A stretch of 64,000 nucleotides of DNA, taken from NCBI RefSeq assembly GCF_042664795.1, contig NZ_JBHTBN010000006.1:62001-126000 (forward strand), read 5' to 3'. The notes beneath the pieces were generated by a model. It did not search any database, had not been told where the DNA came from, and was given only the letters and a program-made list of their open reading frames with translations. Positions 49,208 to 57,848 of this stretch are shown here, one piece after another. The DNA is from Jejudonia soesokkakensis. Lineage in GTDB: Bacteria; Bacteroidota; Bacteroidia; Flavobacteriales; Flavobacteriaceae. Position 1 is the first letter of the stretch, and every line of letters begins with the position of its first letter. The translations under genes were made by a program, and so were the position numbers.

Positions 49208-50908
49208 TTATCCGTTCATCGAAATTAGGAATTCTTCATTGTTTCTGGTTTGTTTAAAACGATCATTGATAAATTCCATTGCTTCAACAGGGTTCATATC
49301 TGCAAGGTATTTACGCATTACCCACATTCTTTGAATGGTGTTTTCATCCAATAACATATCGTCACGTCTTGTACTTGAAGAGGTAAGGTCAATGGCTGGG
49401 AAGATTCTTCGGTTAGAGATTTTTCTGTCCAGCTGAAGTTCCATATTACCGGTTCCTTTAAATTCTTCAAAAATAACTTCGTCCATTTTTGATCCAGTTT
49501 CAGTAAGTGCCGTAGCAATGATACTTAGAGAGCCACCATTTTCGATATTACGCGCAGCTCCAAAGAAACGTTTTGGTTTGTTCAATGCATTTGCATCCAC
49601 ACCACCAGAAAGAATTTTACCACTTGCAGGTTGTACTGTATTGTATGCTCTAGCAAGACGTGTAATCGAGTCTAATAAGATTACAACATCGTGCCCACAT
49701 TCTACCAATCTTTTTGCTTTTTCTATAACTAAGTTAGCAATTCTTACGTGCTCTGCAGGTTCTTTGTCGAAGGTTGAAGCAATTACTTCGCCTCGAACAT
49801 TGCGTTGCATGTCTGTTACTTCTTCAGGACGTTCGTCAATAAGGAGGATCATTTGATAAACCTCTGGATGATTGGCAGCAATTGCATTTGCAATATCCTT
49901 TAAAAGCATCGTTTTACCTGTTTTAGGCTGCGAAACGATCATTCCACGTTGTCCTTTACCAATAGGTGCAAAAAGATCTATAATTCGTGTGGAGATCGTA
50001 CTTTGCTTATCGGCAAGGTTAAATTTTTCCTGTGGAAACAAAGGTGTTAAGTGTTCAAAAGCAATACGATCGCGAACCACATTTGGGTGCTGACCGTTAA
50101 TTTTATTTACTTTAATTAAAGGGAAGTATTTTTCACCTTCTTTAGGTGGACGAACTTCTCCAAGAACAGTATCTCCATTCTTTAAACCAAAAAGTCTAAT
50201 CTGCGATTGTGATACATAAATATCATCTGGAGATGAAAGGTAGTTATAATCACTTGAGCGCAAGAATCCGTAGCCATCTTGCATGATGTCTAAGACCCCT
50301 TCACTTTCAATGATGCCGTCAAATTCATAATCTGGCTCTTTATAGCGATTACGGGTATCTTTATTTCCGTTGTTGCGAGAATTTTTGCTATTATCTTTGC
50401 GATTGTCGTTTCTATTATCGTTACGATTGTCGTTTTTTGTAGTACGATTATCGTTTTTAGAACGATTGTTAGAACGTTTATTTTCTGAAGACGAATCGTC
50501 ATTAGACTTATTGCCGTCCTTATTAGATTCTTTTTTAGTATCCTCTTTAGAAGAATTTCCATCCTTTTCTGAAGCATCATTATTTTTCGAACGATTATCA
50601 TTCGAACGCCTCGGGTTGGGTTTTCTAGTAGGTTTTGATTTTGATCTTTCTGGATTAGATTTTGGAGCCTCTTTTTTGTCTGAAGCAGTATCCTCTTTTT
50701 TATCTGAAGCGTTTCCTTCCTTTTTTTGAGCAGGAGCATCCTCTGTAACCACTGCTTTAACCGCTTTTGGATTGGCAGCTTGGTAATCTAAAATTTGATA
50801 AACAAGATCTAGTTTTTTTAAGCTTTTGTATTTAGGCACTTTGAGTGCTTTTGCTAATTCCTGAAGTTCAGGTAGCTTTTTTGCTTTTAATTCTGAAATT
50901 TCTAACAT
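49208..50908 (-). CDS. rho: transcription termination factor Rho
   Basis: 566 residues. Residues 1-45 are the Rho_N helical domain (LPELQELAKALKVP). About 55-190 is a disordered insert rich in Lys, Ser, Asn, Asp and Arg, with tandem NDNRNDNRNDNRKDN. The cold-shock RNA-binding domain follows (GVLDIMQDGYGFLRSSDYNYL, DDIYVSQSQI). The hexameric ATPase has Walker A SQPKTGKTMLLK near 325, Walker B VVILLDSITRLARA, the Q-loop and the R-loop GTGNMELQLDR. It releases RNA from RNA polymerase. The low-complexity insert is characteristic of Bacteroidota Rho. Confidence 0.98.
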   Translation of the reverse strand: MLEISELKAKKLPELQELAKALKVPKYKSLKKLDLVYQILDYQAANPKAVKAVVTEDAPAQKKEGNASDKKEDTASDKKEAPKSNPERSKSKPTRKPNPRRSNDNRSKNNDASEKDGNSSKEDTKKESNKDGNKSNDDSSSENKRSNNRSKNDNRTTKNDNRNDNRNDNRKDNSKNSRNNGNKDTRNRYKEPDYEFDGIIESEGVLDIMQDGYGFLRSSDYNYLSSPDDIYVSQSQIRLFGLKNGDTVLGEVRPPKEGEKYFPLIKVNKINGQHPNVVRDRIAFEHLTPLFPQEKFNLADKQSTISTRIIDLFAPIGKGQRGMIVSQPKTGKTMLLKDIANAIAANHPEVYQMILLIDERPEEVTDMQRNVRGEVIASTFDKEPAEHVRIANLVIEKAKRLVECGHDVVILLDSITRLARAYNTVQPASGKILSGGVDANALNKPKRFFGAARNIENGGSLSIIATALTETGSKMDEVIFEEFKGTGNMELQLDRKISNRRIFPAIDLTSSSTRRDDMLLDENTIQRMWVMRKYLADMNPVEAMEFINDRFKQTRNNEEFLISMNG

Positions 50909-51074
50909 TTAAAAATGTATGTTTTAGTTATGTAATTGTAGTTCTTTGTGAAGAAAAATTTATTGAAAATTTAATCGAAGACTAAGTAACCGTGATTGAA
51001 TTGGTTACGAATAGATACTGCAATGATACAATAATATTTTAAATTGAGTAGTTAATTCTTTCAAAAAGAAATCA

Positions 51075-51082
51075 TATTTTTG
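51075..51082 (+). promoter_or_regulatory. TAnnTTTG -7 box before the DUF4293 gene
   Basis: TATTTTTG, perfect -7 match, 23 bases before the ATG at 51105. It lies in the 196-base region divergent with rho. Confidence 0.5.
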
Positions 51083-51104
51083 CCCTCGCAATCATTATTA
51101 TTTT

Positions 51105-51515
51105 ATGTTACAACGCATACAAACCATATATCTAATCATAGTCATCCTTCTACTGGGTGCTTTGTATCAATGGTTTCCCACGATGAATGATTCTACAGGT
51201 GCACCTGTTATGGAGCGAACGGAATGGTTATTTTTCGGATTGATATTTGGTGGTATTGCGATAACAATTATTTCAATTTTAAGTTTTAAAAAGCGACAAT
51301 TACAATTTGTATTAAATCGCTTAACCATATTAACAAATTTAGTATTACTGGGAGTTTTCGTGTACAGGTCGCTAACTTTATCTGGAGAAAGTTTACTTTC
51401 TGAGAAAGGTATTGGGGTGCTTTTACCTATCATTTCTATCGTTTTTTTAGTGCTGGCCAATAAGGCCATCAAAAAGGATGAGGATCTCGTAAAATCTGTG
51501 GACAGGTTACGTTAA
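51105..51515 (+). CDS. DUF4293 membrane protein
   Basis: 136 residues, four membrane helices (about 6-23, 40-62, 72-88, 103-122). MLQRIQTIYLIIVILLLGALYQWFP is the conserved DUF4293 beginning. The function is unknown. Divergent from rho and followed by a strong terminator at 51545-51575. Confidence 0.88.
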   Translation: MLQRIQTIYLIIVILLLGALYQWFPTMNDSTGAPVMERTEWLFFGLIFGGIAITIISILSFKKRQLQFVLNRLTILTNLVLLGVFVYRSLTLSGESLLSEKGIGVLLPIISIVFLVLANKAIKKDEDLVKSVDRLR

Positions 51516-51544
51516 AACTAGAGCTTAGTATATTTTAGTGCAAG

Positions 51545-51575
51545 ACCCTTACAGAATGCCATCTGTAAGGGTTTT
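51545..51575 (+). terminator. intrinsic terminator
   Basis: Perfect 11-base stem ACCCTTACAGA / TCTGTAAGGGT with loop ATGCCA, then T-rich sequence. Ends the DUF4293 transcript. It may also serve the convergent phosphoesterase gene. Confidence 0.9.
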
Positions 51576-51584
51576 ACTATTTAA

Positions 51585-52076
51585 CTACCTTTTGAATTCA
51601 ATTACTTCAAGGTTGGCAATTTTACCATTTGTTACTATAAATCGGAGCATTGTCCGTACTTTATGAAAACCATGTTTGCCTACTGCTCCCGGATTCATAT
51701 GTATTACTCCAAGCTTTTTGTCATTCATAACTTTTAGGATATGCGAATGACCACAGATAAAAAGGGCAGGAGGATTCTCGTAGATTATTTCTCTTATCGC
51801 CGAACTGTACCTTCCCGGATATCCGCCAATATGTGTCATCAAAACATCAACACCTTCACAGGTAAATCTATGATTGAGTGGAAATTCTGCTCTTGCTTTT
51901 GCATCGTCAATATTGCCATACACAGCACGTAATGGTTTTAGTTTTTTGATTGCATCAGTTACTTTAAGATCACCAATGTCGCCTGCATGCCAGACTTCGT
52001 CAGCATTGTTCACGTGTTTTAAAATAGCATCATCAATATAGCTATGGGTGTCGCTAAGCAATAGAATTTTTTTCAT
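51585..52076 (-). CDS. YfcE-like metallophosphoesterase
   Basis: 163 residues of the MJ0936/YfcE calcineurin-like family. Metal ligands: LLSDTHSYID (D-x-H), WHAGDIGDL (GD), YGNIDD (GNxD), MTHIGGYPG and ICGHSHI (GHxH). It would hydrolyse phosphodiesters such as 2',3'-cyclic or bis-p-nitrophenyl type substrates with Mn2+ or Ni2+. The physiological substrate is unknown. Divergent from truA. Confidence 0.93.
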   Translation of the reverse strand: MKKILLLSDTHSYIDDAILKHVNNADEVWHAGDIGDLKVTDAIKKLKPLRAVYGNIDDAKARAEFPLNHRFTCEGVDVLMTHIGGYPGRYSSAIREIIYENPPALFICGHSHILKVMNDKKLGVIHMNPGAVGKHGFHKVRTMLRFIVTNGKIANLEVIEFKR

Positions 52077-52136
52077 AGAGAGTGTAAAGATACTTTGTTT
52101 GCCTAAAAACGGCTAGTTTACTAACAACCTAAATCG

Positions 52137-52144
52137 TACTTTTG
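52137..52144 (+). promoter_or_regulatory. TAnnTTTG -7 box of truA
   Basis: TACTTTTG, a perfect match. An in-frame TTG (52142) lies inside the box, which argues that the true truA start is the next TTG at 52166. Confidence 0.6.
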
Positions 52145-52165
52145 TATTTTCAGAAAAAACACGAG

Positions 52166-52915
52166 TTGCGTTATTTTATTGAGATAGCATACCACGGAAA
52201 GAACTATCATGGCTGGCAAAATCAGCCAGACGCAATTACAGTACAAGAGGTTTTAGAAAAGACGTTGTCTACCTTGCTTCGGAAAGAGATTCAGGTTGTG
52301 GGGGCAGGAAGGACAGATGCCGGAGTACATGCAAAACAGTTGTTTGCGCATTTTGATTTTGATCGTATTGAAAATCTTTCCGAAGTAATTTTTAGACTGA
52401 ATTCTTTTCTTCCGAAAGATATTTCAGTAAAAAATATTATAAGGGTAAAAGAAGATGCACATGCTAGATTTGATGCTACTGCACGAGAATATGAATATCT
52501 CATTACCACAGCGAAGAATCCTTTTTTTGAAGAACTTGCGTATCATGTATATCAAAAACCCGATATTCAGAAAATGAACGAAGCGGCCGCCTTGTTATTA
52601 GACTATAACGATTTTCAATGCTTTTCCAGATCAAATACCGATGTGAAGACGTATTATTGTAAATTAGAAAAAGCAGATTGGGTCGAAGATAAAAATTCGC
52701 TGATTTTTACAATTAAGGCAGATCGTTTTTTGCGAAATATGGTGCGTGCTATAGTGGGAACGTTATTAGAAGTAGGCTACGGAAAGTTATTTCTGGAAGG
52801 AGTTCATGCTATTATAGAGAGTAAGGATAGAAGTAACGCAGGGGCTTCGGCGCCAGCACATGGGTTATACCTTACTAAAGTGGAATATCCGTCAGCGATA
52901 TTTGTAAAAGATTAA
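52166..52915 (+). CDS. truA: tRNA pseudouridine(38-40) synthase
   Basis: 249 residues. The chosen start is TTG 52166, which gives MRYFIEIAYHGKNYHGWQ, the normal TruA beginning. The upstream TTG overlaps the promoter box. The catalytic aspartate lies in GAGRTDAGVHAKQL near 50, with the later RFDATAREYEYLI and FLRNMVRAIVGTLLEVG blocks. It modifies uridines 38-40 of the anticodon stem. Followed 25 bases later by the ABC exporter gene, so probably an operon. Confidence 0.95.
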   Translation: MRYFIEIAYHGKNYHGWQNQPDAITVQEVLEKTLSTLLRKEIQVVGAGRTDAGVHAKQLFAHFDFDRIENLSEVIFRLNSFLPKDISVKNIIRVKEDAHARFDATAREYEYLITTAKNPFFEELAYHVYQKPDIQKMNEAAALLLDYNDFQCFSRSNTDVKTYYCKLEKADWVEDKNSLIFTIKADRFLRNMVRAIVGTLLEVGYGKLFLEGVHAIIESKDRSNAGASAPAHGLYLTKVEYPSAIFVKD

Positions 52916-52940
52916 AAGGTTGTGATACACAGACTATATT

Positions 52941-54713
52941 ATGAGTCAAGATAAAGGAACAGGGAAAGCATTTGATTTTAGATTATTTGGAAGGCTCTTA
53001 AAGTTTACCAATGCGTATCGTGGTATTTTTTATTTTGTGGCTTTTGCGGCGATTATAATGTCTGGACTTGCAGTACTAAGTCCGCACTTTCTACAACTAG
53101 CGATTGACAAGGGAATGACCTTGCGTGATTTACCTGAGCTTCAATTTTATATCATTCTAATGTTAGTTGTGCTGGTGTTAGAGGTGATTTTTCAATTTGC
53201 TTTTATTTATTATGCTAACTGGCTGGGACAACATGTTATTAAAGATATTCGTGTAAAACTCTTCAAATTAATGACGGGTTTTAAAATGGAATACTATAAC
53301 AAAAATGCTGTTGGAAGATTAACGACTAGAGCTGTTAATGATATAGAGACGATTTCTTCAATCTTTAGTCAGGGGTTGTTTATGATTATTAGTGATCTCT
53401 TGAAAATGGCAGCTATTGCGGGCATCATGGTGTATAAGAGTTGGCGATTGGCTTTGATCGTTTTTGCAATTTTACCATTTATTTTATATGCTACTCGTGT
53501 TTTTCAGCGAGCGATGAAAGTAGCTTTTGAAGATGTACGTAATCAAGTAGCTAATTTAAATTCATTTGTACAGGAACGAATTACAGGTATGAAGATTGTT
53601 CAAATCTTTACTAGAGAGCAAACAGAATTCGATCAATTTAAAACCATAAATGAAAAACACAAAAAAGCATGGATTAAAACAGTTTGGTATAACTCCATTT
53701 TCTTTCCTATAGCAGAGATGGCTTCCAGTTTGGGTATTGGTTTGATCGTTTGGTATGGTGGCTTAAATGCGGCAGGAGGTGGAATTATTACTTTAGGTAT
53801 TGTGACTGCCTTTATCCAGTATTCTCAGATGCTGTTTAGACCGCTCCGGCAAATAGCAGATAAGTTTAACACCTTGCAAATGGGTATGGTTGCTGCCAAT
53901 AGAGTGTTTGGGATTTTAGATACCAAGTCTCATATTCAAGATCACGGTGAATTAGTGTTAGCGCATCCAAAAGGCAAGATTGATTTTAAAAATGTGGTAT
54001 TTAGTTATGTAGAAGGAGAAAAAGTGCTTAAGGATATTTCGTTTACTGTAAATCCAGGCGAAACTATTGCCATTGTTGGAGCTACAGGAGCAGGAAAATC
54101 AACTATCATTAATTTATTGAGTCGCTTTTATGAGATAGAGAGTGGTGTGATTTTAGTAGATGATACATCAATAAAGGAGTTTACCTTAGAATCGCTTCGC
54201 GGAAATATCGCCGTAGTATTACAGGATGTGTTCTTATTTGCAGACACAATTTTAAATAATATCACTTTAAATGATGAAACAATTTCTGAAGAAACTGTTA
54301 TAGCAGCAGCTAAAGAGATAGGAGTTCATACTTTTATAAAAACATTGCCAGGAGGGTACCAGTATAATGTAAAAGAACGGGGCACCATGTTGTCTTCAGG
54401 ACAACGACAATTGTTGGCTTTTTTAAGAGCGTATGTAAGTAAGCCAAGTATATTAGTCTTAGATGAAGCGACTTCTTCGGTTGATACCTATTCTGAAGAA
54501 TTAATTCAAACCGCTACCGAGAAAATTACAAAGGGACGCACGTCCATTGTCATTGCACACCGTTTGGCAACTATTAAAAAAGCTGATAAGATTTTAGTAA
54601 TGGACGCTGGTAAAATAGTGGAAACAGGAACTCATACAGAATTGCTTCAGCTGGAGAACGGCTATTATCGTACCCTTTATGAGGTCCAGTTTATGACCGA
54701 AGAAGCAATATAG
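52941..54713 (+). CDS. MsbA-like ABC exporter (fused permease-ATPase)
   Basis: 590 residues, a type IV ABC half-transporter. Six membrane helices occupy about 25-310, with the coupling segment NAVGRLTTRAVNDIETI. The nucleotide-binding domain has Walker A GATGAGKST near 385, signature LSSGQRQLLAFLRA (LSSGQ for LSGGQ) near 490, Walker B ILVLDEATSSVD and the H-loop VIAHRLATI. It would export lipids or drugs as a homodimer. The 3' end overlaps the convergent DUF3667 gene by 37 bases. Confidence 0.95.
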   Translation: MSQDKGTGKAFDFRLFGRLLKFTNAYRGIFYFVAFAAIIMSGLAVLSPHFLQLAIDKGMTLRDLPELQFYIILMLVVLVLEVIFQFAFIYYANWLGQHVIKDIRVKLFKLMTGFKMEYYNKNAVGRLTTRAVNDIETISSIFSQGLFMIISDLLKMAAIAGIMVYKSWRLALIVFAILPFILYATRVFQRAMKVAFEDVRNQVANLNSFVQERITGMKIVQIFTREQTEFDQFKTINEKHKKAWIKTVWYNSIFFPIAEMASSLGIGLIVWYGGLNAAGGGIITLGIVTAFIQYSQMLFRPLRQIADKFNTLQMGMVAANRVFGILDTKSHIQDHGELVLAHPKGKIDFKNVVFSYVEGEKVLKDISFTVNPGETIAIVGATGAGKSTIINLLSRFYEIESGVILVDDTSIKEFTLESLRGNIAVVLQDVFLFADTILNNITLNDETISEETVIAAAKEIGVHTFIKTLPGGYQYNVKERGTMLSSGQRQLLAFLRAYVSKPSILVLDEATSSVDTYSEELIQTATEKITKGRTSIVIAHRLATIKKADKILVMDAGKIVETGTHTELLQLENGYYRTLYEVQFMTEEAI

Positions 54714-55588
54714 GAGACTGCTCTTTTTGCTCGTTCTGCTTCTATCATCTCTTGAAAATCTATAGCCCCAGTAATTGCCAATATTGCAAAAACCAATATG
54801 CTTACCCCTATGTAAATAGGGACTAATATAGCTAAGAAAACTAATGTTTTAATAATCATCTTTTTCCAACTGATCTCAAATAATCTTTTTAAAATATAGA
54901 AGTAATAGCCTAACTGTATAGCAAACGCACTAAAAATAGCGATCCTAAATATCTCTGGTGACCAAGCAGTTAATGAATACACCATAATTGAAACAATAGA
55001 AACTTGAGCGTATCCGTATAGATTTATAATAAGGTGTTCGGCAAAATTGTAGCGTTTGTTTTTCAGAAAGACCAATCTTGACAGTAGTGCTAAAAATGGG
55101 ATAGCTACAAAGAATATAACCGATTGATATTCAAAAATGGTTCTCTGGATTTCCTGTTGCATTTGAATCTGTGGATCTGAAAAATCCTGATTTGCATAGA
55201 GCGCATCAAATGCGTTTGGATATAATTTGAAAATCACAAAATAGAAAAAACTTGACAGTGTTATGGCTATAGTAAAATATCCAAAAGCATTAATGTATTT
55301 TCTACGAACACCATTAATGTAACCACCAATAACTTCTTCTGGTCTAGTAAAAAGATGAATAAATGTAAGTAAAGGTCTGTTTGAATCTAAGCTAAAAAAA
55401 CTCTCTTTTGCTTCAGTAAAGAGAAACCCCATGGTGAGACGCTTATCTATTACTTTGGCGCCACAATCATTACAAAATCGGTCTGAAGTTGCAAGAGGTC
55501 TTTTGCAGTTGGCGCATACACTTTCTATTCGTGCTGCTGTTGAAACCTGAGAAGAGGAATTGGTATGAGCTAGCTGATTTTCTTCCAT
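54677..55588 (-). CDS. DUF3667 zinc-ribbon membrane protein
   Basis: 303 residues. The N-terminal zinc ribbon, CANCKRPL and RFCNDCGAK (four cysteines, residues about 24-44), is followed by KRLTMGFLFTEAKESFFSLDSNRPLLTFIHLFTRPEEVIGGYI, the DUF3667 core, then four or five membrane helices (about 105-290). The function is unknown. Located seven bases after cdaA on the same strand. Confidence 0.88.
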   Translation of the reverse strand: MEENQLAHTNSSSQVSTAARIESVCANCKRPLATSDRFCNDCGAKVIDKRLTMGFLFTEAKESFFSLDSNRPLLTFIHLFTRPEEVIGGYINGVRRKYINAFGYFTIAITLSSFFYFVIFKLYPNAFDALYANQDFSDPQIQMQQEIQRTIFEYQSVIFFVAIPFLALLSRLVFLKNKRYNFAEHLIINLYGYAQVSIVSIMVYSLTAWSPEIFRIAIFSAFAIQLGYYFYILKRLFEISWKKMIIKTLVFLAILVPIYIGVSILVFAILAITGAIDFQEMIEAERAKRAVSYIASSVINWTS

Positions 55589-55595
55589 AGGAATA

Positions 55596-56381
55596 TCACT
55601 TACGGAGGTCTTTCTCCAACATAGTTTTTAATTCTTCTAAATCTTCAAACAACACAAAATCTCCTTCTTTTAAATAGGATACTTGTCCGTTTTCTTCGGA
55701 AACTACGATGCATACTGCGTCTGTCTTTTCGGTAATGCCTACGGCAGCTCTGTGTCGCAAACCAAAGCGCAACGGAATGTTACGATCGTTGGAAACAGGT
55801 AAGATAACTCGTGTTGCAGTAATGTGATTTTCTTCAATTATCATAGCGCCATCATGTAGCGGACTGTTCTTATAAAAAACACTTTCAATAATTGGCTGAT
55901 TCACTTCCATTTTCATCTCGTCACCAGATTGTTTTACAAAATCCAAACTGTTGTTGCGTTGTATCACAATAAGCGCCCCGGTGTTACTACCACTCATTTT
56001 TTTACATGCTTTGATGATGGCACTCACATCTGTTGAAAGTTGGGCTTCTCCTTTAAACAGATTAAATTTTTTAAGAATTCGTTTACGTGCACTAAAATTG
56101 GTAGAGCCCAACATTAATAGAAATTTGCGTATTTCCTGTTGAAAGACGACGATCAAAGCAAACATTCCTACGCCTAGAAATCCGCCCAGGATCTTACTTA
56201 GTAATTCCATCTGAAGCAATTCGGTTAATCTCCAAATTCCATAGATAATAACAATTCCTATAAAAATATTGATTGCAACAGTGCCTTTTACTAATCTGTA
56301 GAGATAATAAAGTAAAAATGCTACGAGTACAATATCGATAGCATCTATAATTCTGAATTTGGTAAAATCGAGTAGCTCCAA
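55596..56381 (-). CDS. cdaA: diadenylate cyclase CdaA
   Basis: 261 residues, TTG start. Three N-terminal membrane helices (about 12-32, 37-55, 60-80), then the DAC domain: LIVIQRNNSLDF, SVFYKNSPLHDGAMIIEENHI (DGA motif) and RFGLRHRAAVGITEKTDAVCIVVSEE (RHR motif). It makes c-di-AMP from two ATP at the membrane. In many Firmicutes CdaA is adjacent to CdaR and GlmM. Here it lies between folP and DUF3667, the usual Bacteroidota context. Confidence 0.96.
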   Translation of the reverse strand: MELLDFTKFRIIDAIDIVLVAFLLYYLYRLVKGTVAINIFIGIVIIYGIWRLTELLQMELLSKILGGFLGVGMFALIVVFQQEIRKFLLMLGSTNFSARKRILKKFNLFKGEAQLSTDVSAIIKACKKMSGSNTGALIVIQRNNSLDFVKQSGDEMKMEVNQPIIESVFYKNSPLHDGAMIIEENHITATRVILPVSNDRNIPLRFGLRHRAAVGITEKTDAVCIVVSEENGQVSYLKEGDFVLFEDLEELKTMLEKDLRK

Positions 56382-56403
56382 GAAAAAGGTTGTTTGGGTA
56401 AAG

Positions 56404-57237
56404 TTAGGATAAATTTATAAATTCCTGATGCAATTTTACACATTCCACGGCTTCTTTTACATCGTGAACCCGTAAAATGTTCGCGCCTTTTAAAAGCGCA
56501 ATACTGTTTAATGCAGTGGTTCCGTTAAGGGCATACTCGGCTTCAGTTTTAAGCGTTTTGTAGATCATCGATTTTCTGGAAAGACCTGCTAAAATGGGAA
56601 CATCCAAGGCTTTAAATAATTCCAGTTGTTTTAATACTGTAAAGCTTTGTTGTCGGGTTTTGGCAAAGCCAAAACCCGGATCTGCAATAATATCGTTAAT
56701 TCCTGCTTTTCTGGCTTCGGCAATTCTTTCAGAAAAATAAAATAATACCTCTTTTGTAATATTTTGATAATCGGTTTGCTGTGACATCGTTTGCGGCGTA
56801 CCTTTCATATGCATCATAATGTAAGGTACTTTCAGTTTAGCTACAGTAGAAATCATGTTAATGTCTAGCTTGCCTGCCGAAATATCGTTGACAATGGCAG
56901 CGCCCGATTCAACAGCTGCTTTTGCAACCTTGCTTCGGAACGTATCTATCGAGATATAAGCTTCAGGAAAAGCTTGTACGATAGCTTCAATAGTTGGAAT
57001 CACACGGTTTAGTTCTTCCGTTTCAGGAATATGAACAGCGCCCGGGCGAGAACTATAGCCGCCTACATCCAGAAAGGTTGCGCCTTCAGTAAGCATTTTT
57101 TCGGCTTTAAGAAGAACAGCTCTTTTGGTAGTGTTTGTTCCGCCGTCAAAAAAAGAATCTGGAGTGATATTAATGATCCCCATAACTTTTGGGGAAGAAA
57201 GCTCGATACGTGTACCTTTACAATTGATGGTTTTCAA
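56404..57237 (-). CDS. folP: dihydropteroate synthase
   Basis: 277 residues, TTG start at 57237. Condenses pABA with dihydropterin pyrophosphate. MGIINITPDSFFDGG (pterin/PP site), ATFLDVGGYSSRPGA, YISIDTFRSKVA, IVNDISAG, PYIMMHMKGTPQTM and DIIADPGFGFAKTRQQSF, ILAGLSRKSMI are all present. Target of sulfonamides. Divergent from the DUF1599 gene with 53 bases between starts. Confidence 0.96.
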   Translation of the reverse strand: MKTINCKGTRIELSSPKVMGIINITPDSFFDGGTNTTKRAVLLKAEKMLTEGATFLDVGGYSSRPGAVHIPETEELNRVIPTIEAIVQAFPEAYISIDTFRSKVAKAAVESGAAIVNDISAGKLDINMISTVAKLKVPYIMMHMKGTPQTMSQQTDYQNITKEVLFYFSERIAEARKAGINDIIADPGFGFAKTRQQSFTVLKQLELFKALDVPILAGLSRKSMIYKTLKTEAEYALNGTTALNSIALLKGANILRVHDVKEAVECVKLHQEFINLS

Positions 57238-57290
57238 TTTTTTAAATTGATTTATTTAGCCGAAATTTACGCAAAATCTCAGACATCCAC

Positions 57291-57845
57291 ATGGCAGATA
57301 CTTCTAAAGAATACAATGATGTAATTGAAACATGCAGAGCTTTGTTTATCAATAAAATGAAAGATTACGGAAGCGCCTGGCGTATTTTGAGATTACCGTC
57401 ATTAACCGACCAAATCTTCATAAAAGCACAGCGCATTAGAGGATTGCAACAAAACAAAGAACAAAAAGTAGCCGAAGGGCAGGTGAGCGAATTCATAGGA
57501 ATTATCAATTACAGTGTGATGGCATTGATACAGCTTGAAAAAGGAATTGTTGAGCAACCCGACTTGTCGTTAGAAGAAGCTACGCAATTGTATGATGAAA
57601 AGGTGGCGCTTACAAAGCAATTAATGTTGGACAAAAATCACGACTATGGGGAGGCCTGGAGGGACATGAGAGTGAGTTCGCTAACCGATCTCATTCTTCA
57701 AAAATTATTAAGAGTAAAACAAATTGAAGATAATAAAGGAAAAACATTGGTAAGTGAGGGGATTGATGCAAATTATCAGGATATGCTGAATTATGCTGTG
57801 TTTGCTTTAATACATTTAGATACAGAGAATAAAAATAATACATAG
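57291..57845 (+). CDS. DUF1599 protein with internal duplication
   Basis: 184 residues made of two similar halves: LFINKMKDYGSAWRILRLPSL in residues about 14-85 and LMLDKNHDYGEAWRDMRVSSL in about 105-178. Each half also carries an LTD-LIxxK, RxxQIxDNK pattern and a NY-VMALIHL end. The DYGxAWR motif is the family hallmark. The all-alpha fold is compared with MazG-like NTP pyrophosphohydrolases, but activity is unproven. It opens the operon running to clpS. Confidence 0.88.
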   Translation: MADTSKEYNDVIETCRALFINKMKDYGSAWRILRLPSLTDQIFIKAQRIRGLQQNKEQKVAEGQVSEFIGIINYSVMALIQLEKGIVEQPDLSLEEATQLYDEKVALTKQLMLDKNHDYGEAWRDMRVSSLTDLILQKLLRVKQIEDNKGKTLVSEGIDANYQDMLNYAVFALIHLDTENKNNT

Positions 57846-57848
57846 AAA

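Noticed and set aside
50290..50739. Two long overlapping frames inside the rho low-complexity region
   Set aside because: They arise from repetitive Lys/Asn/Arg codons of rho read in other frames. The rho protein is complete and conserved.
52142..52165. Upstream TTG start for truA
   Set aside because: The TTG is part of the TACTTTTG promoter box, and the extra eight residues are not part of the TruA family beginning.
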